Assembly: GCA_015179025.1 (NCBI GenBank)
Contig: WHUX01000019.1
Span: 467,721-531,720 of the forward strand
Length of the DNA stretch: 64,000 bases
From: Terfezia claveryi
Taxonomy: Eukaryota > Ascomycota > Pezizomycetes > Pezizales > Pezizaceae
Direction: 5' to 3'
Both the position numbers and the translations under genes were made by a program. This document shows, one piece after another, positions 34,271 to 44,620 of the stretch. Below the pieces are notes generated by a model. That model was given only the letters and a program-made list of their open reading frames with translations. It was not told the DNA's origin and ran no database searches. The first letter of the stretch is position 1. Every line of letters starts with the position of its first letter.

Positions 34271-34994
34271 AGCGAGAGTGGTCAGGGCCAGATGTTCGAT
34301 AATGCCGTCGATCTCCCTGGAGCAGCCTATTGTCTTGTGGTTTCTGAGGTGCGTGTGTGGGGAGGATTGGCTCGCGCGGGCTTGGAGGGGTTTGCGAGAA
34401 GAAGAGGTGTCAGCTTCGACAGGCAATAGGATGCTCCTTACTCCCACGGCACTGCATAGTCGGACTAGGTCTAATTGCCCCAAAGTCAAAAGGATTGATT
34501 GCATTTACGGACAGTTTTTTTTCTCTCTTTTTCTTCACCCTCATCGAGTCCCAGCCAATACTGTAGGCAGCTTCCCTTGGTCGCGTGCTCCTGCCGACTG
34601 GTCTATTCGGACAAAATGTTTTCTTCTTTCATTATCTGATACCAACGCGGGTCCGACTGGCTGCAATACAACAACCCCTTCCATATCAGAATCCACCACC
34701 CCCCGCAACCATACCATTGACTCGATCCCCGGCTACACAGAATGGAACACTCCCCCGTCCAGTAAGCACCGTCGTTTTCCGGAAAAGAAAATACCAGAGT
34801 CATGTGAGGATAGAAATTTATTCAATATACCACCCGCCGAAGCATCCGTCGAAGCTGATGGTTGTGTAATACATACCGTACTACTGTACCAAATACTCCG
34901 CTTGGCTGAATAATCAGCGGCCAAGATATGTAGCAGAGCATAATCAACATGTACATAGCATACCACGCTGATACGGTGTACTATATGATATATG

Positions 34995-35040
34995 TAGTCT
35001 GGTTGAAATACGATGTCAAATACAACCAGACGATGTTAAA
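34995..35040. repeat. Paired motif fragments with a near-perfect 9-10 bp repeat
   Basis: TAGTCTGGTTG (34995-35005) is followed by CGATGTCAAA (35011-35020), TACAACCAGA (35021-35030) and CGATGTTAAA (35031-35040). The second fragment fits the micro-insertion pattern, with a 9-10 bp duplication differing at one base, though its constant end lacks the final TA. The two fragments are in opposite orientation. Confidence 0.65.
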
Positions 35041-36688
35041 CCTGCATGCCACCCGATAGTGCCTAGCTGAGTACTTATTCTTGGAGTATAGCACTAAAAT
35101 AGGAAGTACCGGAAGTGTCCATCTCAACAAGCGTGGCGGGTAACCCGCCTTGATCACTACCTAATCCCACGTTTATCTTAGGACGTTTATCGAAACAGCC
35201 AGCCCATGACAAGGTGCGGGAAGCTTCGGGAGCATACTTTGAGCCTGGCTCAATGCAGGGATGGGATCTAGGATGGGATTGAACATTCGGTATCGACTCG
35301 TACCAGCTCGTGGTTCGGGGACGTGTTTTGATAGGACGAACCAGAAAACGTTGAGTATGTTCACGAGACTACACATAAGTCGATCATGATCCGCAAGTGT
35401 GGGGCTTTCCGAGGTAGCTAGACTAAGGCCAGAAATGTTGATTTTCTTCCCCGTAACCGAAATTCCCTTAGAAAACCCCAGTACTCAGCTTTCAAACTTG
35501 AGCATTCTTCTTCAACATCCTGAGCTCCACACCAGTTCCACCTTACGTTGATGCACCGGTAATTTCTCATGCCACATTGCCACCCCAAAAGTACAGAGTG
35601 GTATGTATAGGTTACCTATCTATAGTCAATGGGGCTTGTTCTATTGTTTTTTGGGAGGCTTAGCGCCCAGATCTACAGTAAGAGCCAAGATAATCAAGCC
35701 ACACATGCCACAACATCACATCCCCCAACACAGCCCTACCTCTGACACTAACTGGGTTAGGTAGTCCGACAAACCAAATTGGTGGAACCACCAAAGCAAA
35801 GATGTGCTTGCTCCCATGATGTGTTGTCTCGACATTTGCTACGCCATGATGCAAGGCTTGTTCTGCTTAGACATAACGAATCGGCACAAAGATATTCGTC
35901 CGTTAGCTATCAATTGTTCGAACCGCCTGCATACGGGTAGATGCCTTCCAGAATGCCTTGTCCACGTCTGCGATTTTCACGCAAGTGCATTGGTTGCATC
36001 TGAAATGTGATTTTAATTAAGTTGACAGGCGCCCCAGCATTCACCGATCCCAGTGCAGTCCCCCTAAAATTTTCTGTTCTTTGTGTGCAGGACAGCCCGC
36101 CTAGCAATCAATTTGCCATCACAAGGAGCTAGACGTCTGAAATCAATGTCCTTAAACTCTGCTGACTCTCTATGACGGCTGAAGGCTTGCATTAGCACAT
36201 CCAGCACAGAGTTGGAGTCTCTGTATGAATTGAGGGCTTTGGAGAATTGGGAATTGTACGCCAGGGGGAAGTCCAAGCCGAGTGATCGCCTCATACAACT
36301 CCACACTCCCCCTTGTGGTGCGTGTGGTCCGTTGCGTGTTAAGATTGGCGAAGTCGTAGCTGCAGCAAGAGAGCGGGACCCTAGTGACATCAGCAAACAG
36401 GGTACTGGTAGCTGTGGCTGGCTATGAGCCCCGGAGTGCGATAATAAAACAATCATCAAAGGTCTTGCGATGTTGGTTTACAGCAAACCCAAACTCAGAC
36501 TTCCCAACAACTTCCAGCCCTGTGCTCCAGAGCTCCTTGTCCCGAATTCGAGTTTCTTGTTTTTTGTCCCTTGGCTGCAATCAGTTCTCCAGCATTCGTC
36601 CATACCGAGGAGCACGAGACTTATTTCCGATTCCGAGCAGGCATAACCATAGTCACAACATAACACTCGGCCTCAACCCCTTTCGAAA

Positions 36689-36747
36689 GGGCAGAAAGAG
36701 GGCAGAAAGAGGGCAGAAAGAGGGCAGAAAGAGGGCAGAAAGAGGGC
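36689..36747. repeat. 11-bp minisatellite just upstream of the arrestin-like gene
   Basis: Five exact units of GGGCAGAAAGA (36689-36743) plus a partial sixth (GGGC), ending 33 bases before the ATG at 36780. It probably lies in the 5' UTR or core promoter, where unit number could affect expression. Confidence 0.9.
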
Positions 36748-36779
36748 CGTAGCTTCTGGCTTGCGAATCACAGCCGGAG

Positions 36780-38838
36780 ATGGCACGAAAAGAAAGGACG
36801 GGATCTCCAGGACCCATGTCTATGTTCACGAAACGGTCGTCTTTCCATGGAAGACCTCGGCCATCAACCTGGTCTGTCAGCGAAAGGTTCAAGAGCCGTC
36901 CTATAGAAGATTTTGTAGTTGAGGAACTTGGCAACAAGAGTGGACATCTTGTCTATGGCCCCATATCATCATTCAATGGTGAGTTATTTCATAGCTATAC
37001 AGGCCCACAGAGTTCTGTTAACATGCAGTGTAGGCAATGTGGCTATGAATGTAAAGAGTCCGCTTCCCAAAGTCACAGTCTCGGTTACTTTTCGCGGTTT
37101 AACGGAATATAATGGTCGAACACTCGCGTTCTTCAATGTTACCGAGGATTTGTGGAGTGGAGGTAAGCACTGGAAGCAACCCAACTTCTCAGGTTTCACA
37201 CTGACTCACCTCTCAGATCTTGAACTTGGCCCTAAGACCTTTTCATTTACCCTTAAATTCCCCCCAGTCAATCTCCCACCGACCTCCCACGAGCCCCACA
37301 TAAACTACAACTTCATTGCACAGATTAAGCCTGTTGCGCGGGCTACTACCAATGAAACTCCAAACGTGCCCACACCATTAGAGGCAAAGACATACACCTC
37401 GAAGCCTCATACCCTGACGTTCATGCCTTATGTGGACCCATTTGCTAAATCACGCTTTGACATACCCGATGAGCCTGTGGTTAGAAGGTTCCCGGTGGAG
37501 TCTATGCCTCTTACATTTCCGATGGAAACACCGCAAGCTATGGGGAGAGGCACCGGTGGACGGCCGACGCTGACGTTGACGACACAAAATCTCCCTCCCT
37601 CCCCATCTGTCCCTCTACAGCAGCAAAAGCCTAGGGAAATAACACCGCAAAAGAATCCTGGAGTGGAAAAATCCGCTATAATAATGGACGGTAATAGTAG
37701 GATCTTGGGAAAGCTGAAGGTAGTTACGGCCAAATCGATATTTGTACCAGGTGACGAGGTCAATATGACAATAACCCTAACACTCCCGAAAGGCACACCC
37801 GTACCAAAAAATCTCACCACAAAGATTGTCGAACGGAGGACATTAGGGTTTGAGGACGACGAGGACGCAGATCAGAATATTGAGGGGAGTGATGATGAAG
37901 GCAAACTTCACAAGACAAGCTCCGGCAAAATTTTTAGCCGAATATTAACAAGTAGAAGATATCCCTTAGCCAAGCTTGCAAAGCCAAAGCCGATTGAGAA
38001 CCGACCCATAACTGCTTCTTCCAACAGAACAGGCCTTGAGGGGTACACTATGGAGAGTGGGATTGAAGTAACTGAATCGTTCAGTGTCCGCATACCTACT
38101 TTCAGAACCTTCATTGATGACTCTCTTCTCCCATCAGCATCTCTCCCTCTGGGCCCTGCTCTCAAAGATACCTCTCTTGCGTCCACTATTCACTCACCGT
38201 TCAGTAGCATTAACAGCATCAAAGGAAAGGAGCCCATGCGCCCCAGTACCCCTAGGTCACATGCAGCCCCTTTGAACAGTCCTAAACCCGGCTCCGCCGT
38301 GCACGGTCTACACTATATTGTTGTTCATTCATTAAATGTCCAGGTTCCTCTTACCGCTGGACTGATGCGAAGAAGTTCTGGTACACTTGACGTCGACTTG
38401 GAACTTATCCTCGGCAACAAGACTCCCGATGTATACAGCTACCAATCTAATAATGGCAGTATGGAGATGCTCAAGGTGTCGACTCCGGAGCTGGTTGTCG
38501 TCCCGCCGGGACAAAACACAGGACATGATCTTCTGGGTGGCGGGCTAAGTCATCAGGATAGTAAGACTAGCTTTGAGAGAAAGCCGAGTCCGTTGAGGAA
38601 TATGGGCAGTTTTGATGGTGCCGATGGTGTGTCCCCGGGTGCAACTGGGGGGAGTATGGCAAATGGGTCGAGCCCTGGTCATATAAGGACACACTCAAGA
38701 CCGGTGTCATTGAAAGCAACAAGTAGCAGAGTTTCGTTCATGAGTTTAGAGCCACCGGAGATACAGTGGAAGAAAGGAGAGAAATTCCCGACGCTGAATG
38801 ATTCCGGAGAGAGGCCTGTTTTCTGGACCCACCAGTGA
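36780..38838 (+). CDS. Arrestin-like (alpha-arrestin/ART family) trafficking adaptor
   Basis: Alpha-arrestins bind plasma-membrane cargo and recruit Rsp5-type ubiquitin ligases for endocytosis. Exons 36780-36978 and 37034-38838 join to 667 residues. The N-terminal arrestin sandwich includes VYGPISSFNGNVAMNVKSPL, KVTVSVTFRGLTEYNGRTLA and FTLTHLSDLELGPKTFSFTL. The end of the first block is restored only after splicing with the acceptor at GTAG|GCAATG. The C-terminal sandwich includes GKLKVVTAKSIFVPGDEVNM and TITLTLPKGTPVP, then HYIVVHSLNVQVPL near residue 505. A long Ser/Pro-rich linker lies between. I saw no clear PPxY ligase-binding motif, so recruitment could be indirect. I cannot say which ART it is. 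The start is the first ATG after the 11-bp minisatellite. Confidence 0.85.
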
Positions 38839-39418
38839 AGTGAGTAAAGGAGGGGGTGAGGATAACACTGGGGGATTTGGGTGCTGGTGGGTTCCGGGAT
38901 TATTTATGCGGGACTTCCTATCGAGAAGTTTCAGGCTTAGAAAGGTGCGATTTCATTCGGAGTTGGGCGAAATTTGGCATGGAATTCTGTCTGGGAGGAG
39001 GCAAGGGACGGCAAGGGCTACGGGTTTGGACGGCTCCACCCTTGGTTCAACACGGATTATTTTATGCGTTTTATTATGAACGGGCATGACTACTGATTCC
39101 CGATGGTGCTTCACTTGTAATTCTATCGATTTTTAACAAATTCCAATTCACCTTTCATCCGAAAATTCTAGGTCACGTGGTTGCTGTTGCCTGCTGAATA
39201 ACTAGTCTCGACGAGCGAGTAGCGCCCGCCTTCGGCAGCCTTAACTTACGTCACCCCAAAACACTTCAATATTGATTCAACTACCGGCACCGGTGCTGCA
39301 TCGCATCGGCACTACGATCGAACAGAACAAGCGTACCCTAGGCCGGAAAACTCTCCATTCATCAACCCGAAAGATTATCAATTGTCGGCTCAAATCACAT
39401 AGCTTTGAGGTACTGCCC
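38839..39418. other. Intergenic region between the arrestin-like gene and the microprotein gene
   Basis: Contains the arrestin-like 3' end and the microprotein promoter. GTCACGTGG-like E-box sequence is at 39172-39180. TAGTCTCGACGAGCG at about 39203 begins like the second micro-insertion family, but I found no flanking duplication. Confidence 0.4.
39173..39180. promoter_or_regulatory. E-box TCACGTGG upstream of the microprotein gene
   Basis: TCACGTGG is the Cbf1-type core, about 240 bp before the microprotein start. In yeast such boxes occur at some respiratory and sulfur genes. Its role here is only suggested by position. Confidence 0.25.
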
Positions 39419-39880
39419 ATGCGCGGCAAACTTCCACCCCTCCTCGCCATCGTTGTTGGGGTAGTTACGGGTACCCTACTCCCCTCTCACACACACCCCT
39501 CTACCCCCCCTCTGGCCCACCTCACACTGAACCCTCCCCACATACCAACCCCCACATACCACCCCCCACATACCAACTCCAACTTCCAAACCCTGCCTCC
39601 TGCTAACACAACCCCCCGCTAACACATCCCTCTCAAAAAACCAAAAGGTGTATACACCTTCCAGCCCCTCCTCGCAAACGAAGCTCGTGAGAAGCAGAAA
39701 CGGCTGGCTGTGCCAGAAGGAAAACCGGGCTTGAATCTGGAAGGATATGGGAATTCAGAGGCAGAGCAAGACGGGGTGGGGAAGCCGGCGAAGGCGGTGG
39801 TCATGGAGGTGAACCAGCCGACGGAGGTAGAGGCGGATCCGGATGGGGAATTGTGGGAAAGTGTTGTGAGGAAGCGGTAG
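39419..39880 (+). CDS. Mitochondrial-type single-span microprotein of unknown function
   Basis: Exons 39419-39470 and 39648-39880 join to 94 residues. The start MRGKLPPLLAIVVGVVTG gives a short positive N-terminus and one membrane segment, followed by VYTFQPLLANEAREKQKRL after the splice. The remainder is polar and acidic and ends ELWESVVRKR. The layout (basic start, one helix, then QPLL-x-E and a charged tail) is common in small inner-membrane assembly factors of fungi, but I cannot name the family. The intron uses GTACCC donor and AAAAG acceptor, and the joined frame stays open where both unspliced frames do not make sense. It lies downstream of the arrestin-like gene on the same strand. 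Confidence 0.7.
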
Positions 39881-40274
39881 GGAGGAGGTTGGAAAGGGGG
39901 GGTGTTGAAGTAGGGAAGGTACTCTGTGGGTGGGTGGGTGGTGAGGTGGTGGTATGGTGGGTAAGGGGGACGGGGCTGGGTTTGTAAAAGGGAGGAAGAG
40001 GAAGGCGGAGATATTATTATTATGATTTGCCAGCAATTCTGCAGCAGGAACGAATGAATGGATGTAAGCTCCGAGGCCGGATGCATGCAGGGCGTAGTTT
40101 ATTGCGGTATTGTACGTATATTTTTTTACGATTGAGGTGGAAGCTGTTTTCGTTTATTGGCTTACGGTGGCAGGAGAGGGGGAGAGTCAGAGTCAGACGG
40201 GAAGGCCCGTACCTAGTCTCGCATATGAATTATGATTTGGGGCATTTTTTTTTATTTGGCAACAGTAGGATTTG

Positions 40275-40590
40275 AATTATTGCTTTTTTTTCTTCTTTCC
40301 TTTTTTCTTCTTTCTTTTTTTCTTCTTTCTTTTTTTCTTTTTTTTTTTCTTTTTTCTTTTTTCTTTTTTCTTTTCTCTCTTTTTTTATTAATTTAATTTA
40401 ATTTAATTTTTTTTTAAAAATTTAGGTTTTTTCTTGCGTTTTATTTTATCGTTTTTTTTTTCTAAAATTTAGTTTTTTTAAAAAATAAAAAAAGAAAAAA
40501 AAGTGTGGAGAGGAGGTTCAAAAGGATAGGTATATTATCAGGGTAAATTCTCCTCCCCTCCAAAAAAAAAAAAAAAAAAAAAAAATCATT
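40275..40590. repeat. Low-complexity T-rich and poly-A tract
   Basis: Runs of T broken by C (TTTTTTCTTC units) from about 40275 to 40390, AT-only sequence to about 40500, and an uninterrupted A run of about 22 bases from 40563. The tract is polypyrimidine on one strand and ends in poly-A. It lies between the microprotein and the Asp/Asn-rich gene and holds no gene. Length is likely variable between strains. Confidence 0.9.
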
Positions 40591-40793
40591 CGTTGCATTT
40601 ATCAATCATAATTTGCTAGACAAAAGTCACCATTGCCGAGGACAGGAGTTTAAAAGATGTAGACAAAGAAATTTCCAAATGCTGAAGAGAGCCAAACTCA
40701 TTACCATATCCAAACATACCCTTCACAGACAAAAGCAATATTTACCCTTCCCCCCTCACACACACACCCACCCCTCGGTTCGGCATACACTCC

Positions 40794-41961
40794 TCACTCA
40801 CCTGCCCAGATATGCACACACATGCACACATACAGCCCATCCTTATAACATTCCCAGAATCCTCCTAGCCCCCCACCGCTATTCGTAGCTGGGGAACTAG
40901 TTCCAAGTCCACTCCTCCCCGAGGCTCGGACAAGTCTTCTCCTTGAGAAGCTCGGCTCGGGAGGGGCCAGTGCTGGTGGCCATTCGTTGTCTTTTTTCCA
41001 TCCGGCAACAATGGCGTTTGTCTGATATATAGTCAAACTAGTTAATATATTGGGGAGAAATGAGGCTGAGGGGGAGTGGGGTGGAAATACTATATGTCTC
41101 AAGTTGATCGGTACCACTGGTGGTAAGGCTTTTTTAATACATTTGCTGTATATGGCTGAATATGCTGCTTCATTGACAGACGCTGTAAGGAGGTTCTGTA
41201 GATGTATAAGGGGGGTGTTAGGCCTGGGTCCATACATACTTTACGCCCCCTAACCCATTTCCTTACCAATCACTACCCGCAGAGGACAGTAACCTACCTC
41301 AGAAAATTTACTCCTCCCTATCCTCACACACCCCTCCTCATTCGCCCCCGTCCATGCATCCCTCCTCTCAACCCAACACTTTAAACCCAAATTCCCCTCG
41401 GGATCACTCAGATCCATTTGCCTCTTCAACTCCTCCCTCCTCTTCTCCCTCAGCATAGCCAAACTAGGAGTTATACTATCTGGGCTCGCAAATCTATAGG
41501 GGCTCGCGAGTGGTAGGTGGGGCGAACCCGGGGCGGATGGGTTCGCGGATACTGTTGCTGGGGTGGTACCGACTGTGAAGGAGGGGGTAGTGAATGAGGA
41601 GGGGTATATTGAGGCAGCGTTGCTCCGAGCTGATTGCGATTGTGGTTGTGGTTGTGATTGTGATTGGGGTTGTAACTGCGGGGGAGAAGATCCGAAGCCC
41701 ATACCACCCATAAGACGAGTCACAGATGCAGCCCAGCCCTCACCTCCTCCTCCACCCCGCCCAGGGCTTCCTAATACATTATTCCTCTGAGCTGGTGGCG
41801 GCAACCGGGGGAATAAACCAAGAGAAGCATATGTATCTGCCTCTTTCAAAAAATCCGAATCTTCACCTCGGTGAACCCAAACCTCTTCTCCATCTTTCCG
41901 ATCTGCATCCCAGCCTATTCCTGCCCCATCCCATTCCTCTTGATCATCATCGTCGTTGTCA

Positions 41962-42022
<61 letters not shown>

Positions 42023-42380
42023 CGTTGTTGTTGTCGTTGTCGCCGTCGTCATCGTCGTCCTCATCGTTCTCATCGTCCTCATCCCCATCCTCATCCGCAT
42101 CCTCACCCTCACCATCTTCACTCTCCTCACCTTCACCCTTTCTCAATTTTACTCCAACTTCAGCAGTCCCATCTCTACTTTCCCCTCGATTCGCAGCCCT
42201 CGGCTGTAACTTCTCCAACTTCTTCCTCCACCTCTCCTCCCACAAATCAATCCAGTCCGTCCTCACCTCCTCCTTCATAATGCGCCTGACGTCCTCCATC
42301 GCTGCTAGTCTCTGCGCATTCTGCGCTTCGGCGTTATTACTTGCAGGCGCAGATTGATGAGGACTGCAATCTTCAGGCAT
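40794..42380 (-). CDS. Asp/Asn-rich protein of unknown function
   Basis: Two exons, 42380-41298 and 41021-40794, join to 436 residues. The N-terminal segment MEDVRRIMKEEVRTDWIDLW followed by EERWRKKLEKLQ looks helical and ordered. An acidic region follows (about residues 85-150), ending in a run of Asp-Asn dipeptides encoded by a GTCGTT hexanucleotide microsatellite on the plus strand. Further on is a Gly/Pro/Ser-rich stretch with QPQSQSQPQ, then a helix-like SLAMLREKRREELKRQMDLS, ELKCWVERRDAW-like residues, and a C-terminus TNAIVAGWKKDNEWPPALAP. I do not recognise the family. The splice restores a Trp-rich conserved-looking C-terminus, which favours a real gene. The Asp-Asn run should vary in length. 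Confidence 0.65.
41951..42040 (+). repeat. GTCGTT hexanucleotide microsatellite within coding sequence
   Basis: About twelve near-perfect GTCGTT/GTTGTC units. On the minus strand they encode alternating Asp-Asn in the preceding gene. The repeat is a multiple of three per unit, so length changes preserve the reading frame. Confidence 0.9.
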
Positions 42381-43026
42381 AGCTGGAATTCTCAGGCCTA
42401 TGTGATGGCGTCGACTGTAGGTATTTGTTTCCCTTTGAGCTGAAAGGGGGAGGGGAGGGGGGAATGACAGGAGGGTATCACCGCGATGCTGGCTTGTGCC
42501 AGCCCGGATTTACTCCTGCGCTGCTTTAAAGCGGGGTTGCCTAAAACCGGCAAGATGGATTACTTCTTAAGGAAGTACATACACATGTGAGGAGGATGAA
42601 GCCATGTGAGGAACCAGGGCCAATTATCAATCCAACTATCAATCATCGAAAAATCTCAAAACCAGCAAAAAATATTTATCATTATCCAACAGCAATAGTG
42701 ACTCCCAAAACACCAGCCCTTTAGCATAGCCATTCTGAATTTCCCTTCCTGTGCTTCCGTTTACATGTTTACATAGCCAGCCCATAAGAGAATATGTCTG
42801 TAGCAATTAATAAACTGCATAATCGTGCCCACATTTTGTGCTTCTCATAACAGGCAATAGCAATTAACCCCTTTCCTCCATCCCCAAATAACATCAGAAA
42901 GAAAAACTTAAGTGGAGACTCATTGTTACAATGGTAATTTTTGATTTCTCAGGTGGACTGTGTGGCCTGGTGACAGAAAACTCAGTTATCCTTATTCACA
43001 TGCAGGCTCTCGAGGTTATGAGACAG
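42381..43026. other. Intergenic region between the Asp/Asn-rich gene and PFKFB
   Basis: Both flanking genes are on the minus strand. The stretch holds the promoter of the Asp/Asn-rich gene and the 3' end of the PFKFB gene. I see no other feature. Confidence 0.4.
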
Positions 43027-44620
43027 CTAGGCTTCACCCTCTAATTTGGCCGAGGTATATTGCGCCCTAAAAGTGCTGACCGCAGGAATATCTGCCTTGA
43101 ACCTACATTTCACCAAGTTGATTAGCATACTTGAACTGCTCCTAGCTGAGAACATAAACTCACCGTTCTTCCTGGGTTGAATAAGCCCTTGGCGTCAACT
43201 TTATCACGGTATGCAACGGGATCTCCATCCATGGCGATCGGTTCTGTGGCACATTCATAAAGTACGCATAGAGGCACCTAATTACGGCCTGGTGCGTAAC
43301 TACCATGATGTTTTCACTTCGTTCGATTTCCATAATTATAGGCTCCAGGCGAATGACCACGTCCCTGTATGACTCGCCACCACGGTACCGGTAGTTGTAC
43401 CTATCACTAATATTAGCAAGGGGAATAGAAAATCATCAAGAGGTCAACATACTTGTCATCATCCCGCGCCCTGAAGTCTTCCGGATACGCCTCTTCAATT
43501 TCTTCGTACGTAAGCCCATCACACACACCGGCATCCAGCTCGTCCAAAGCCTTCCACTGTAATTTTCGATATGGCAAGTACTGTGCGGTTTGGATAGTGC
43601 GCTTCATGGTTGACGTCCATACTGTGAGGTCGATGTCCCCAACAGATTGCTTGACCAACTCTGGCAACTTCTCGGAATACGCTCTGCCTCGATGCGAAAG
43701 ATTCGCGTCTCCCCCGATCCTTCCTGAAAGGTTGAACTCTGATTCGCCATGCTAAAATAACGTTAGCATTCAGATGTTGCACCTGCATCAACACAAGTAC
43801 TACTCACGCGCGACAACCAGATCGACCTAGGCTTGATATGTAAATTCATAAGGTAGTAAACAATTCGGCTCTGTAAGTAATCCCTGATACAGTTGATTAC
43901 AACTTGGGCTCCGACATTAACCAATTTAACATATGTAAGCTCCGGCTCCGTGATTGTCTCATATACACCCTCGTAGTGCTTAATCCTCCTGACAAAGTCT
44001 TGTGCTGCTAGTTCAGGGTCCTGGCCCTCATAGTCTGGGCTGTTGGCCTTCACCTCGCGGACATTGGCCATGATGAGCTCCTCGTCATCACACTTCGACT
44101 CCACAAACATAACTTCGAATCCATGGACCGCACAGCGCTTAGCTATCCAGCGACGGCGTTCCTTTGTTGAGTTTGTAGCATCGAGGATGGCAACGGTACC
44201 CTTGCCACTGTCAAACCAGTCGATGAGATCTCGCATCGCAGCTTCCGCTGCGCAGCGGCGGAGACGTTCTCCCTCCGGGTTGTCGACAGCAAAGAAATCC
44301 GCAGGTGGGTGTGGTGTGTCAGCCCTGCGATATGTTCCCACATTGAAGCAATGTGCGTTGATGCTCAACCAGCGGAGGTATCTCACGACTAGGTTTATGA
44401 CCCCATTAGCTACCGGCAACCCTTTCCATTCGTTCCAGAGGAAGTCACGCCCGGCCCCATGGAGCACTCACACAACCGACTCCATGGCATTGGGATCCAA
44501 CTTACTTTTTTGAGCAATCAGTGACTTTCCTCGTGCCGGTAGCCCCACCATTACCACCACAATCTTGGTGTCTTCCACCTTTACCCCAACACCGTTAGCT
44601 GCCGCGATTGTCCCAGCCAT
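43027..44620 (-). CDS. 6-phosphofructo-2-kinase / fructose-2,6-bisphosphatase
   Basis: Makes and breaks fructose 2,6-bisphosphate, the regulator of glycolysis and gluconeogenesis, in the cytosol. Exons: 44620-44506, 44388-43808, 43751-43453, 43400-43164 and 43102-43027, joining to 435 residues. The kinase domain starts with KIVVVMVGLPARGKSLIAQK (Walker A GLPARGKS near residue 28) and includes FNVGTYRR, AILDATNSTKERR and FVESKCDDEELI. The phosphatase domain has LSRHGESEFNLSGRIGGDAN (catalytic His in RHGES, created by a splice), TVWTSTMKRTIQTAQ, LDELDAGVCDGLTYEEIEE and VVTHQAVIRCLYAYF, which retains the second catalytic His. Both activities are therefore plausible, unlike yeast Pfk26, which lacks a phosphatase His. 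Length matches the short Fbp26-like group. No lesion is seen. Confidence 0.94.

Larger units (their letters stand above)
33937..36779. other. Long gene-free stretch between the phosphate transporter and the arrestin-like gene
   Basis: Holds both promoters in a divergent arrangement. A G-rich tract lies at about 34216-34270. A micro-insertion pair lies at 34995-35040, and the 11-bp minisatellite is at 36689-36743. TAGTCGGACTA, a short palindrome of the micro-insertion end, occurs near 34457. Open frames (for example 36064-36459, minus strand) have no recognisable relatives. Confidence 0.5.

Noticed and set aside
39203..39220. TAGTCTCGACGAGCG as a further copy of the second motif family
   Set aside because: It shares only the first eight bases, and no flanking direct repeat was found, so it may be coincidence.
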